Translations under genes and position numbers: made by a program
Assembly: GCF_965216415.1 (NCBI RefSeq)
Contig: NZ_CBDCFU010000002.1
Origin: Marivita sp003149565
GTDB lineage: Bacteria; Pseudomonadota; Alphaproteobacteria; Rhodobacterales; Rhodobacteraceae
Length of the DNA: 64,000 nt
Direction: 5' to 3' (one strand)
Shown here: in pieces, positions 42,158 through 50,802 of the stretch
How the letters are laid out: every line of letters begins with the position of its first letter
Position numbering within the stretch: the stretch's first letter is position 1
The notes under the pieces: model-generated
Seen by the model: only the letters and a program-made list of their open reading frames with translations
Databases searched by the model: none
Told to the model about the DNA's origin: nothing

Positions 42158-42844
42158 ATGACTTACGAGCTTTTCATCGGCGACTACGCCTATTCCAGTT
42201 GGTCACTGCGCGGCTGGCTGCTGTTCCGCAAACTCGACATCGCACCGACGGTACAACTGGTGGATTTCCACAAAGCAGAAGTTGCAGAACAACTCACCGA
42301 TATCGTCCCTGCCCGCACGGTTCCCGCGATGCGCACACCCGAAGGCACAGTGATCTGGGACTCGCTCGCCATGGCCGAAGAACTGCACAGCCGCTATCCC
42401 GACGCTGGGCTCTGGCCCTCTGACCCGGCGACTCGCGGCCTTGGCCGCGCACTCGCGGCCGAAATGCACTCGGGTTACAGCGCCCTGCGCAGCGAATGCC
42501 CGATGAACCTCCGAACCGCCTACCGCGATGTGCCGCTCTCTGATGCCACCCGGGGCGACATTGCCCGCATCGAAACCGTCTGGGCCCATGCGCGCAATCT
42601 TTACAGCGATCAAGGGCCTTGGCTACTGGGCGAATATTCAATTGCAGATATCGCCTTTGCCCCTGTGGCCGCGCGATTTGCGGGATACGATGTGGCGCTG
42701 TCGGACATTGCTCAGTTTTATGTCGAGACGCACCTCTCCGATCCTTGGTTCCGCGAATGGCGGGAAATGGGCCTCAGCATCGGTGAGACCCTCGCCCATT
42801 ACGCCATACCCTTCGATACCAAGCCTTGGCCTGGCCCCGCCTAA
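42158..42844 (+). CDS. Glutathione S-transferase family protein
   Basis: A 228-residue GST-fold protein. The N-terminus MTYELFIGDYAYSSWSLRGW shows the active-site YSSWSLR region of the zeta-like/DcmA-type GSTs; the glutathione contacts TVPAMRTPEG and DSLAMAEEL follow. The C-terminal helical domain contains GEYSIADIAFAPVAARF. Substrate unknown. It is divergent from rpoH. Confidence 0.87.
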   Translation: MTYELFIGDYAYSSWSLRGWLLFRKLDIAPTVQLVDFHKAEVAEQLTDIVPARTVPAMRTPEGTVIWDSLAMAEELHSRYPDAGLWPSDPATRGLGRALAAEMHSGYSALRSECPMNLRTAYRDVPLSDATRGDIARIETVWAHARNLYSDQGPWLLGEYSIADIAFAPVAARFAGYDVALSDIAQFYVETHLSDPWFREWREMGLSIGETLAHYAIPFDTKPWPGPA

Positions 42845-42910
42845 GCACCCGCGTTAACCTTTTCGCAACCATGATGGCGGCACCCTCTCAGCACACGAGG
42901 ACCGGATCAC

Positions 42911-44421
42911 ATGGTTGCGCACGCCTACACCGTCGCCTTTGAAGGCGTTGATGCCCGCATGGTCGAGGTGCAATGCGCCGTGACGCCCGGATTACCTGCG
43001 TTTTCGCTGGTGGGCCTTCCGGACAAGGCGGTCTCGGAATCCCGAGACCGGGTGCGCGGCGCGCTGTCGACCCTGCACATTGCCCTGCCCTCCAAGCGGA
43101 TAACGGTAAACCTGTCGCCCGCCGACCTGCCCAAGGAGGGATCGCATTTCGACCTGCCCATCGCCTTGGCGTTGCTGGCCGAGCTGGACATCCTGCCCAA
43201 AGACGCGGTGGCCGATGCGGTGGCTCTGGGGGAACTGTCGCTCGATGGCGCGCTGATCCCTGTGATCGGCGCTCTGCCCGCCGCGATGGCCGCGGCCGAA
43301 GAAAACCGCGCCCTGATCTGCCCCGCCGCGTCGGGCGCAGAAGCCGCTTGGGTCGGCGGCTGTCAGGTGATCGGAGCAAAGGGGCTAATGGACGTGATCC
43401 AGCACGTCACCGGACGCACCCCGCTCAGCCCCTGTGACCCCGGTGAGGTCAGCCAATCCGCTGACCGCCGCGACATGCGGGATGTCAAAGGACAGGAACG
43501 CGCCAAACGGGCGCTCGAAATCGCGGCAGCAGGGCGACATCACGTATTGATGGTCGGCACGCCGGGTTCTGGCAAATCCATGCTCGCTGCCCGGCTTCCG
43601 GGCATTCTACCGCCCCTCACCCCGACCGAGGCGCTGGAAACCTCGATGGTGCATTCGCTGTCCGGTCTGATCGAGTCCGGCGGCATCTCGCGCCACAGGC
43701 CGTATCGCGAGCCGCATCACACCGCCTCGATGGCTGCCATTGTCGGCGGTGGGCGCACCGCCAAACCCGGTGAGATCAGTCTTGCACATAATGGCGTGCT
43801 CTTCATGGACGAGTTTCCAGAGTTCCCGCGCACCGTGCTCGAAACCCTCCGCCAGCCAATCGAAACCGGCGAAGTGATGGTCGCCCGTGCCAACGCGCAC
43901 ATCAAGTACCCGTGCCGGTTCATGCTCGTGGCAGCCGCCAATCCGTGCAAATGCGGCTATCTGAGCGATCCAGCAAGGGCCTGCTCACGCGCACCAAATT
44001 GCGGCGAAGACTACATGGGCCGTATCTCAGGCCCATTGATGGACCGGTTCGATTTGCGCGTAATGTCCCTCCGGTGGCATTTCGGGATCTCGATCTGCCC
44101 AGCACAGGTGCAAGCAGCGCAGATCTCGCCAACCGCGTTTTCTCGGCCCGAAACCGTCAGGCGGAACGGTTCGACAACCATTCGGGCCTGCGCCAGAACG
44201 CAGATTTGCAAGGCGACCTGCTCGAAGAAGTCACCCGGCTTGATACCGAAAGCCGCAGCCTTCTAACCAGCGCCGCCGACCGCTTCGGGCTCTCCGCCCG
44301 TGGCTATCATCGCGTGTTGCGCGTGGCGCGGAGCATTGCCGATCTTGAGGATTGCAATGACATCAGCCGGGACCATGTTGCCGAAGCACTCAGCTATCGG
44401 TTGCCACAAAACGCCCCGTGA
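42911..44421 (+). pseudogene. comM: YifB/ComM-family Mg-chelatase-like AAA+ ATPase, frameshifted near 44060
   Basis: The first frame (from ATG at 42911, MVAHAYTVAFEGVDARMVEV) reads through the N-terminal Lon-like domain, Walker A GTPGSGKSMLAARLPGILP, Walker B VLFMDEFPEF and the zinc-like CSRAPNCGEDY region to MDRFDLRV. At about 44060 the frame shifts, and the C-terminal part continues in another frame as NVPPVAFRDLDLP up to GYHRVLRVARSIADLED. One missing base (expected CGC GTG AAT) explains it. ComM is a hexameric helicase that promotes branch migration in natural transformation. A sequencing error is possible. Confidence 0.88.
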
Positions 44422-44425
44422 TGCA

Positions 44426-44445
44426 GTCCACCAAGCCTGGTGGAC
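44426..44445. terminator. Hairpin between the convergent comM and gshB genes
   Basis: GTCCACCA-agcc-TGGTGGAC, an 8-bp perfect stem with four-base loop, between the two stops. No strong T tract on either side. Confidence 0.6.
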
Positions 44446-44451
44446 AGCGCA

Positions 44452-45384
44452 CTAAACCTTCGATTCGATCGCCTGCCAGATCTTCTCGGCCACGTTGTTC
44501 CCATCGAATCGTTCCAGTTCCTGAATTCCTGTTGGCGATGTCACGTTGATCTCTGTCAGGTAGTCGCCGATCACATCAATCCCAACGAAAATCTGTCCCT
44601 TTTCGCGCAAAAGCGGCCCAATCCGCGCGCAGATTTCCAGGTCGCGATCCGACAGCCCGATTTTTTCAGGCCGTCCGCCCACATGCATGTTCGACCGCGT
44701 TTCGCCCTCTGCAGGCACCCGGTTGATCGCTCCCACCGGCGCGCCGTCCACCAGAATCACCCGTTTGTCACCCGCCGACACATCGGGCAGGAACTTCTGC
44801 ACGATCAATGGCTCACGCGAGAACCCGGTGAAAAGCTCATGCAACGAGGTCAGATTGCGGTCATTTGCATCCAGCCGGAACACGCCCGCCCCGCCGTTGC
44901 CGTAAAGCGGCTTCAGAATGACATCCCCATAACGCGCCTTGAACGCTTTGATCGTGTTCAAATCCCGTGCGATCATCGTCGGCGGTGTCAGGTCCGGGAA
45001 ATCCAGCACCAAAAGCTTTTCGGGATAGTTGCGGACCCAGAATGGGTCGTTTACCACCAGTGACTTGCCCTTGAGGCGATCCAAAAGATGCGTCGAGGTG
45101 ATGTAATGCATGTCAAAAGGCGGATCCTGACGCAGCCACACGACATCCATCTCCGCGAGGTCGACCTCCACTTCCGGCTCCAGTGAGACATGATCCCCCT
45201 GCAGGCGCTGCACCGTGAACCAGTGTCCGCGTGCCAGAATGCGTCCCTCGTCATAAGCCAGCTTGTCCGGGCTGTAGAAAAACAACGTATGCCCACGCGC
45301 CTGCGCCTCTTCGGCCAGCCGAAAAGAGCTGTCTGCATTGATATCAACGGACTGGATCGGGTCCATCTGAAACGCGATTTTCAT
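44452..45384 (-). CDS. gshB: Glutathione synthetase
   Basis: Joins gamma-glutamylcysteine with glycine using ATP. A 310-residue ATP-grasp enzyme. MKIAFQMDPIQSVDINADSS is the family opening; DVVWLRQDPPFDMHYI, ILKPLYGNGGAGVFRLD (ATP-binding loop) and GIDVIGDYLTEINVTSPTG (metal ligands) follow. GAGGG lies upstream of the ATG. Confidence 0.97.
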   Translation of the reverse strand: MKIAFQMDPIQSVDINADSSFRLAEEAQARGHTLFFYSPDKLAYDEGRILARGHWFTVQRLQGDHVSLEPEVEVDLAEMDVVWLRQDPPFDMHYITSTHLLDRLKGKSLVVNDPFWVRNYPEKLLVLDFPDLTPPTMIARDLNTIKAFKARYGDVILKPLYGNGGAGVFRLDANDRNLTSLHELFTGFSREPLIVQKFLPDVSAGDKRVILVDGAPVGAINRVPAEGETRSNMHVGGRPEKIGLSDRDLEICARIGPLLREKGQIFVGIDVIGDYLTEINVTSPTGIQELERFDGNNVAEKIWQAIESKV

Positions 45385-45451
45385 GTGCTGCCCTCTGCAA
45401 AGCTTGACCCGTTACATGGCGCAAGCCCGAGAGCGGTGCAAGATCACCCGG

Positions 45452-45847
45452 TCAGTGCATCATACTGGCATTGGGAAGGATCTCGATGACGCCCTGCGCA
45501 TCTACCAGCGCCACATCTAGTCGTGAGTCGGTCAGGCTTCCGGTTGGGCATCGGCCAAGATAGTCTTCTGCGCTGTGCAAGATGCGACCCATCTGTCGCG
45601 GCGTCAGGCGTTGTAGTGCTTGTGCATGTGTCCGGCTTTTTTTGACTTCGACAAAAACAACACTGTCCCCTTCAGACAGGATCAGGTCAATTTCGCCACA
45701 AGGCCCGCGCCAACGCGTTTCCAGCAAGACCGCACCTCCATCGCAGTACCGCCGCGCGACTGCCTGTTCAGCGCTCAGCCCAGCGTGATAATTGGTGCGC
45801 TTTTGATCCTCGGCAAAGGCTATGTCGCTTTGAAAATCGAATGGCAT
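45452..45847 (-). CDS. YraN / UPF0102 family predicted endonuclease-fold protein
   Basis: A 131-residue protein related to Holliday junction-type nucleases. The family pattern GLSAEQAVARRYCDGGAVLL, then RGPCGEIDLILSEGDSVVFVEVKK contains the PD-(D/E)XK-type residues (Glu, Asp, Glu-x-Lys). It lies between gshB and rsmI, the usual cluster. AGAGG precedes the ATG. Confidence 0.9.
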   Translation of the reverse strand: MPFDFQSDIAFAEDQKRTNYHAGLSAEQAVARRYCDGGAVLLETRWRGPCGEIDLILSEGDSVVFVEVKKSRTHAQALQRLTPRQMGRILHSAEDYLGRCPTGSLTDSRLDVALVDAQGVIEILPNASMMH

Positions 45848-45886
45848 CCAAAATCCTCTTTCCGACTCACCTTAAACCCAAGGCAC

Positions 45887-46744
45887 TCAATTTTTTCCTA
45901 ACGCCATCGCCCTTTGATAAGCCTCCCGACGCGGTATGCCGTAAATCTTTGACACTTCGCTGGCCGCATCTTTGACGGAAAGCCGCCCCAGCGCGTCCCG
46001 CAGTGCATCGTCGAGCGTCGCCTGATCCGCCTGCATCGCGGCACCACCGCGGTCGATCACCACGACAATCTCGCCCTTCGGAGGCTCATCATACGTCTCA
46101 GCTAACTCCGCCAGCGTCCCCGCACAACGCTCTTCGAACTTCTTGGTTAACTCCCGACACACAACAGCCTGTCGATCCGCTCCCAGAATCTCAGCCGCAT
46201 CTCGCAGCAAGGCGCCCAGCCTTTTCGGGGACTCGTATAAGATCAGTGTCGCTGGAACAGACGCCAACTCGGCCAATGCAGATTTTCGCTTGCTCGCGCT
46301 GTTGGACAGAAAGCCTGCAAACAGGAACCGATCCGAAGGTAGCCCGGACAGCGTCAGCGCAGCCACCGCCGCCGTTGGCCCCGGTGCCGTGGTGCAGGGA
46401 ACACCCGCCTCCAAAGCCGCGCGCATCAGATCAAATCCGGGGTCCGAAATCAGCGGCGTGCCCGCTTCGGACGCATAGACCACCGATTGTCCTGCGTCCA
46501 AAGCTGCCATCAGTTTCGGCCGGGCCTTGTCGCCGTTATGGTCGTGATACGCCACCACAGGCCGATCGCCCAAAGCCACACCGTGGATCTCCATCAATCG
46601 CCGCAAAGAGCGCGTATCCTCTGCCGCCAAAACATCCGCCGACGCCAAAATGTCGAGCACCCGCAAAGTGATGTCGCGCGCATTGCCCAGCGGGGTCGCC
46701 ACAAGGTACAACCCCGGCGCGATCTCGCGTGTCTGCCAATTCAT
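45887..46744 (-). CDS. rsmI: 16S rRNA (cytidine-1402-2'-O)-methyltransferase
   Basis: Modifies C1402 in the ribosomal decoding centre. A 285-residue SAM-dependent enzyme of the tetrapyrrole-methylase fold. Motifs: GLYLVATPLGNARDITLRVL, AEDTRSLRRLMEIHGV, YASEAGTPLISDPGFDLMRA and GPTAAVAALTLSGLPSDRFLF. Divergent from the LpoA-like gene. Confidence 0.96.
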   Translation of the reverse strand: MNWQTREIAPGLYLVATPLGNARDITLRVLDILASADVLAAEDTRSLRRLMEIHGVALGDRPVVAYHDHNGDKARPKLMAALDAGQSVVYASEAGTPLISDPGFDLMRAALEAGVPCTTAPGPTAAVAALTLSGLPSDRFLFAGFLSNSASKRKSALAELASVPATLILYESPKRLGALLRDAAEILGADRQAVVCRELTKKFEERCAGTLAELAETYDEPPKGEIVVVIDRGGAAMQADQATLDDALRDALGRLSVKDAASEVSKIYGIPRREAYQRAMALGKN

Positions 46745-46830
46745 GTCTGGACCCGCCTTTGTCGTCGTCTATTATCTGCCCAACCAATAAAGCGTGCGGC
46801 CTCATTCGCGCGCATCAAGGGAGTGCGTTT

Positions 46831-48012
46831 ATGTTGGCCGTTTTGTCCACCCCTCGCAAGCTGTTGCGCAAAGCCGTTGCCGTTGGAGCTTTTCTCGGGC
46901 TTGCCGCCTGCGATCCAGCGATGATGAGCGCGCCCGGTATCGGCTCCGGCCCCAGTGTGAACGTACAGGCCCCGGTGCCAGTTGCCCTCCTGATTCCGCG
47001 CAGCGACAGTGGCGCCAGTGCGGTCGCAGCAAGCCTCGAAAATGCCGCGCGATTGGCGGTGGACTCGCTCGATGGGGTGCAGATCGACCTGCGCGTCTAT
47101 GATACCGCAGGCGACGCCCAGCGCGCCGCGCTTCAGGCAGAAACCGCTGTTGCCGAAGGTGCGAAAATCATTATCGGCCCGCTGTTCGGCGAAGCTGCAA
47201 ATGCCGCCGGCGTGGCCATTGCCGACAATGGCGTCAACGTGCTCAGCTTCTCGAACAACCCATCGATCGCAGGTGGCAACGTGTTCGTGCTGGGTCCAAC
47301 CTTCCGCAACACCGCCGACCGGCTTCTGGGCTATGCGGCACGTGAGGGCCGAAACTCTGTTGTGATCGTTCACCCGCAGAATGTGGAAGGCGAGTTTGGC
47401 AAAGCTGCAATTCAGGCCGCCGCAAGCCGGAACGGCGTGCGCGTTGCGGCCATCCAGTCTTTCCCGTTCTCGCAAGAAGGTGTCTCAACAGCCGTTCCGC
47501 GGATCCGTGACAGCATCTCGTCCACCGGTGCGGATACCGTATTCCTGACGTCGAATGCCGCGGGTGCACTGCCGCTTCTTCTGCAGCTTTTGCCAGAAGC
47601 AGGTGTGGCCCCGACCACAACGCAATACATGGGGCTGGCACGCTGGGACGTCCCCGCGCAGATCCTCTCGCTGCCGGGTGCTCAGGGCGGCTATTTCACT
47701 CTGCCCGACGCTGCTGCAAAAAACGCCTTTGACAGCCGCTATCGCGCCCAGTTCGGAAGCGAGCCGCACCCGCTGGCCGGGCTCGCATTCGACGGCGTCG
47801 CAGCCGTTGGCGCGCTGGTCCGGCAAGGACGCGCCGACGCGCTCAGCGTGCAGGCGCTGACACAAGACTCGGGGTTCCAGGGGGCGAATGGCGTCTTCCG
47901 GATTCACCCGGACGGAACCAATGAGCGCGGTCTTGCCGTGGCAACCGTGCGCAACAATCAGGTGATCATCCTTGACCCAGCCCCATCCGGCTTCGGCGGC
48001 GCAGGCTTCTGA
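46831..48012 (+). CDS. LpoA-like penicillin-binding protein activator lipoprotein
   Basis: A 393-residue exported lipoprotein of the periplasmic-binding fold. The ATG at 46831 (MLAVLSTPRKLLRKAVAVGA) has AAGGGAG upstream; lipobox LGLAAC gives Cys about 27. The body has PVPVALLIPRSDSGASAVAA, KIIIGPLFGEAANAAGV and a C-terminal VNVQAP-like start of the fold. LpoA activates peptidoglycan synthases in gammaproteobacteria. The role in this group is inferred from the fold and the conserved position next to rsmI. Confidence 0.82.
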   Translation: MLAVLSTPRKLLRKAVAVGAFLGLAACDPAMMSAPGIGSGPSVNVQAPVPVALLIPRSDSGASAVAASLENAARLAVDSLDGVQIDLRVYDTAGDAQRAALQAETAVAEGAKIIIGPLFGEAANAAGVAIADNGVNVLSFSNNPSIAGGNVFVLGPTFRNTADRLLGYAAREGRNSVVIVHPQNVEGEFGKAAIQAAASRNGVRVAAIQSFPFSQEGVSTAVPRIRDSISSTGADTVFLTSNAAGALPLLLQLLPEAGVAPTTTQYMGLARWDVPAQILSLPGAQGGYFTLPDAAAKNAFDSRYRAQFGSEPHPLAGLAFDGVAAVGALVRQGRADALSVQALTQDSGFQGANGVFRIHPDGTNERGLAVATVRNNQVIILDPAPSGFGGAGF

Positions 48013-50782
48013 ATCGCTCAATCTGACCAACGCATCGGGCGACTCTGACGCGTCCGACCCGTTTTCCGATATTCTCGTCGTACCGCGATTGCGCGATGCG
48101 ATGTGGGATGCCATTGGCGATCTGCGCGAAGAACGCGACATCCGTGCTGCGGTCGTGTCCGTTCTCAAGGACGCACAGAAAACCGGGCGCGCCGCGATTG
48201 CCGCCCGCCTTGATGCCGAGCCGCGAAATGCGCTTTCCGTGACGACAAGCTACACTTGGCTGACCGACCAGATCATCAAGTTGACCTTTGAAGCGGTAAC
48301 CCAGCGCATACACCGAAACCCAAATCCAACCGAAGGCGAACGCCTCGCTGTCCTCGCGGTCGGTGGCTACGGGCGTGGCGAGATGGCCCCGTTCTCGGAT
48401 GTCGATCTGCTCTTTCTCACCCCCTACAAGATTACGGCCTGGGCAGAGAGCGTGATCGAATCGATGCTCTATATCCTTTGGGATCTCAAGCTGAAGGTCG
48501 GGCATTCCTCGCGCACCGTCAAAGACTGCCTGAGGCTGGGTGCCGAGGATTTCACCATTCGCACGGCGATGCTTGAACACCGCTTCCTCGTTGGATTCGA
48601 AGCTCTCGCCAGCGACCTCGACTCCAAACTCTGGAACACTCTGTTCAAAGGCACCGAGGGTGAATTCATCGAAGCCAAACTTGCCGAACGCGACGCCCGG
48701 CACGTCAAGCAGGGCCAGCGCTATATGGTCGAGCCCAACGTGAAAGAGGGCAAGGGCGGTCTGCGCGATCTGCAATCGCTGTTCTGGATTGCCAAATACA
48801 TTCACCACACGGACGATTTGGGCAAACTCGTCCGCGCCGGCGTCTTTCGTCCCGAAGAGTTTTCCACCTTCGTCAAGGCCGAGAACTTTCTCTGGGCGGT
48901 GCGTTGCCATCTGCACCTTGCCTCGGGCCGCGCCACCGAACAACTCACCTTTGACATGCAGGTCGAGGTGGCCGAGCGCATGGGATACACAGACAAAGGC
49001 GGCCGCCGCGGGGTCGAAATCTTCATGCAGGAGTTCTTCCGCCATGCCACAGCTGTCGGAGACCTGACCCGCATCTTCCTGACATCACTCGAAGCCTCGC
49101 AGCAGAAAGAGCCCCCCCTCCTCATGCGTCTTCTCAAGCGCGCGCCCAAAATGAGGGACGGCTACGAGGTGGTGAACAACCGCCTGGCCATCGCGGACGA
49201 TGCCGCGTTTCTGGCGGACAAGATGAACATGTTGCGGATCTTCGAAGAAGCCCTCCGCACGGGCCTGTTAATACACGCCGACGCGATGCGCCTCATCAGC
49301 GCCAACCTGCATCTCATCGACCGCGACATGCGCTCTGACAAAGAGGCGCAGCGCATTTTTCTCGATCTGCTGCTGAAACACGGAAACCCCGAACGCGCCC
49401 TACGGCGCATGAACGAACTTGGCGTGCTCGCAGCCTTCATACCCGAGTTCGAGCCGATCGTGGCGATGATGCAGTTCAACATGTACCACCACTACACGGT
49501 GGACGAACACACGATCCAATGTATCTGGCACCTGAGTGAGATCGAAAATGGCCATCTCGAAGAAGACCTGCCCGTCGCCAGTTCGATCCTCAAGGACGGC
49601 GTCAACCGCAAGGTGCTTTACGTTGCGCTTCTGCTGCACGATATCGGAAAAGGCCGGGACGAAGACCATTCCGTCCTTGGTGCCAAGATCGCCCGCAAGG
49701 TCGCTCCACGCCTGGGGCTGAACAAACAGGAATGCGCAACTGTTGAATGGCTGGTGCGTTATCACCTGCTGATGTCCGACATGGCGCAAAAACGCGACAT
49801 CGCCGACCCGCGCACGGTACGCGACTTTGCCAAGGCGGTGCAGACCAAGGAACGGCTCGACCTGCTGTGCGTTCTGACGGTCTGTGACATCCGTGGCGTG
49901 GGACCCGGCACCTGGAACAACTGGAAAGCCGTGCTCATCCGCGCGCTTTACCGCCAGACCCGCCGTGCGCTTGAGGACGGGATGGAGGCCCTCAACCGCG
50001 AAAACCGCGGTGCGGAAGCGAAAAAGGCCCTGCGCGAGGCGCTCGACGGCTGGGACGCCAAGGCGCTGCGCACCGAAACAGGGCGCCACTACCCACCCTA
50101 TTGGCAGGGTTTGCATGTCACTGCGCACAAGGTTTTCGCCGAGTTGCTGCGCGACATCGGTGACGACGAGATTCGCATTGACATCCACCTGGATGAAGAT
50201 CGCGATGCAACCCGTGTATGCTTTGCCCTGTCCGATCATCCGGGTATTTTCTCCCGGCTCGCCGGCGCTCTGGCGCTGGTCGGCGCCAATGTTGTCGACG
50301 CGCGTACCTTCACATCGAAAGACGGTTTTGCCACGGCAGCCTTCTGGATCCAGGACGGTGATGGATCACCCTATGAGAACGTGCGCATCCCCCGGCTGCG
50401 CGAAATGATTGCCAAAACACTGCGGGGGGATGTTGTCCCGCGCGAGGCCATCAAACCGCGCGACAAGATCAAGAAACGCGAACGCGCCTTCAATGTGCCG
50501 ACCTCGATCACCTTCGACAATGAAGGGTCCGAGATTTACACGATCATCGAGGTCGACACCCGGGACCGCCCCGGCCTGCTGTTCGATCTCACCCGGACAC
50601 TGGCCAATGCGAATGTCTATATCGCCTCGGCCGTGATCGCGACCTACGGCGAACAGGTGGTCGACACGTTCTATGTCAAAGACATGTTCGGCCTGAAATT
50701 TCACTCCGAAAGCAAACAGAAGTCGCTCGAAACCAAGCTGCGCACGGCCATTTCCGAAGGTGCTGCGCGGGCCAAGGAATGA
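47972..50782 (+). CDS. glnD: [Protein-PII] uridylyltransferase / uridylyl-removing enzyme
   Basis: Senses glutamine and modifies PII proteins. A TTG at 47972 with AGGTGAT upstream is the likely start, overlapping the lipoprotein gene by 41 bp; later starts cannot be excluded. The 936-residue protein has the nucleotidyltransferase motif GGYGRGEMAPFSDVDLLFL at about 131-149, an HD domain with LLLHDIGKGRDEDHS, and two C-terminal ACT domains (about 745-815 and 855-930), each with a DRPGL- or DHPGIF-type motif. Confidence 0.95.
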   Translation: MTQPHPASAAQASESLNLTNASGDSDASDPFSDILVVPRLRDAMWDAIGDLREERDIRAAVVSVLKDAQKTGRAAIAARLDAEPRNALSVTTSYTWLTDQIIKLTFEAVTQRIHRNPNPTEGERLAVLAVGGYGRGEMAPFSDVDLLFLTPYKITAWAESVIESMLYILWDLKLKVGHSSRTVKDCLRLGAEDFTIRTAMLEHRFLVGFEALASDLDSKLWNTLFKGTEGEFIEAKLAERDARHVKQGQRYMVEPNVKEGKGGLRDLQSLFWIAKYIHHTDDLGKLVRAGVFRPEEFSTFVKAENFLWAVRCHLHLASGRATEQLTFDMQVEVAERMGYTDKGGRRGVEIFMQEFFRHATAVGDLTRIFLTSLEASQQKEPPLLMRLLKRAPKMRDGYEVVNNRLAIADDAAFLADKMNMLRIFEEALRTGLLIHADAMRLISANLHLIDRDMRSDKEAQRIFLDLLLKHGNPERALRRMNELGVLAAFIPEFEPIVAMMQFNMYHHYTVDEHTIQCIWHLSEIENGHLEEDLPVASSILKDGVNRKVLYVALLLHDIGKGRDEDHSVLGAKIARKVAPRLGLNKQECATVEWLVRYHLLMSDMAQKRDIADPRTVRDFAKAVQTKERLDLLCVLTVCDIRGVGPGTWNNWKAVLIRALYRQTRRALEDGMEALNRENRGAEAKKALREALDGWDAKALRTETGRHYPPYWQGLHVTAHKVFAELLRDIGDDEIRIDIHLDEDRDATRVCFALSDHPGIFSRLAGALALVGANVVDARTFTSKDGFATAAFWIQDGDGSPYENVRIPRLREMIAKTLRGDVVPREAIKPRDKIKKRERAFNVPTSITFDNEGSEIYTIIEVDTRDRPGLLFDLTRTLANANVYIASAVIATYGEQVVDTFYVKDMFGLKFHSESKQKSLETKLRTAISEGAARAKE

Positions 50783-50802
50783 GCGGCAGGAAAAGCATTT
50801 AG

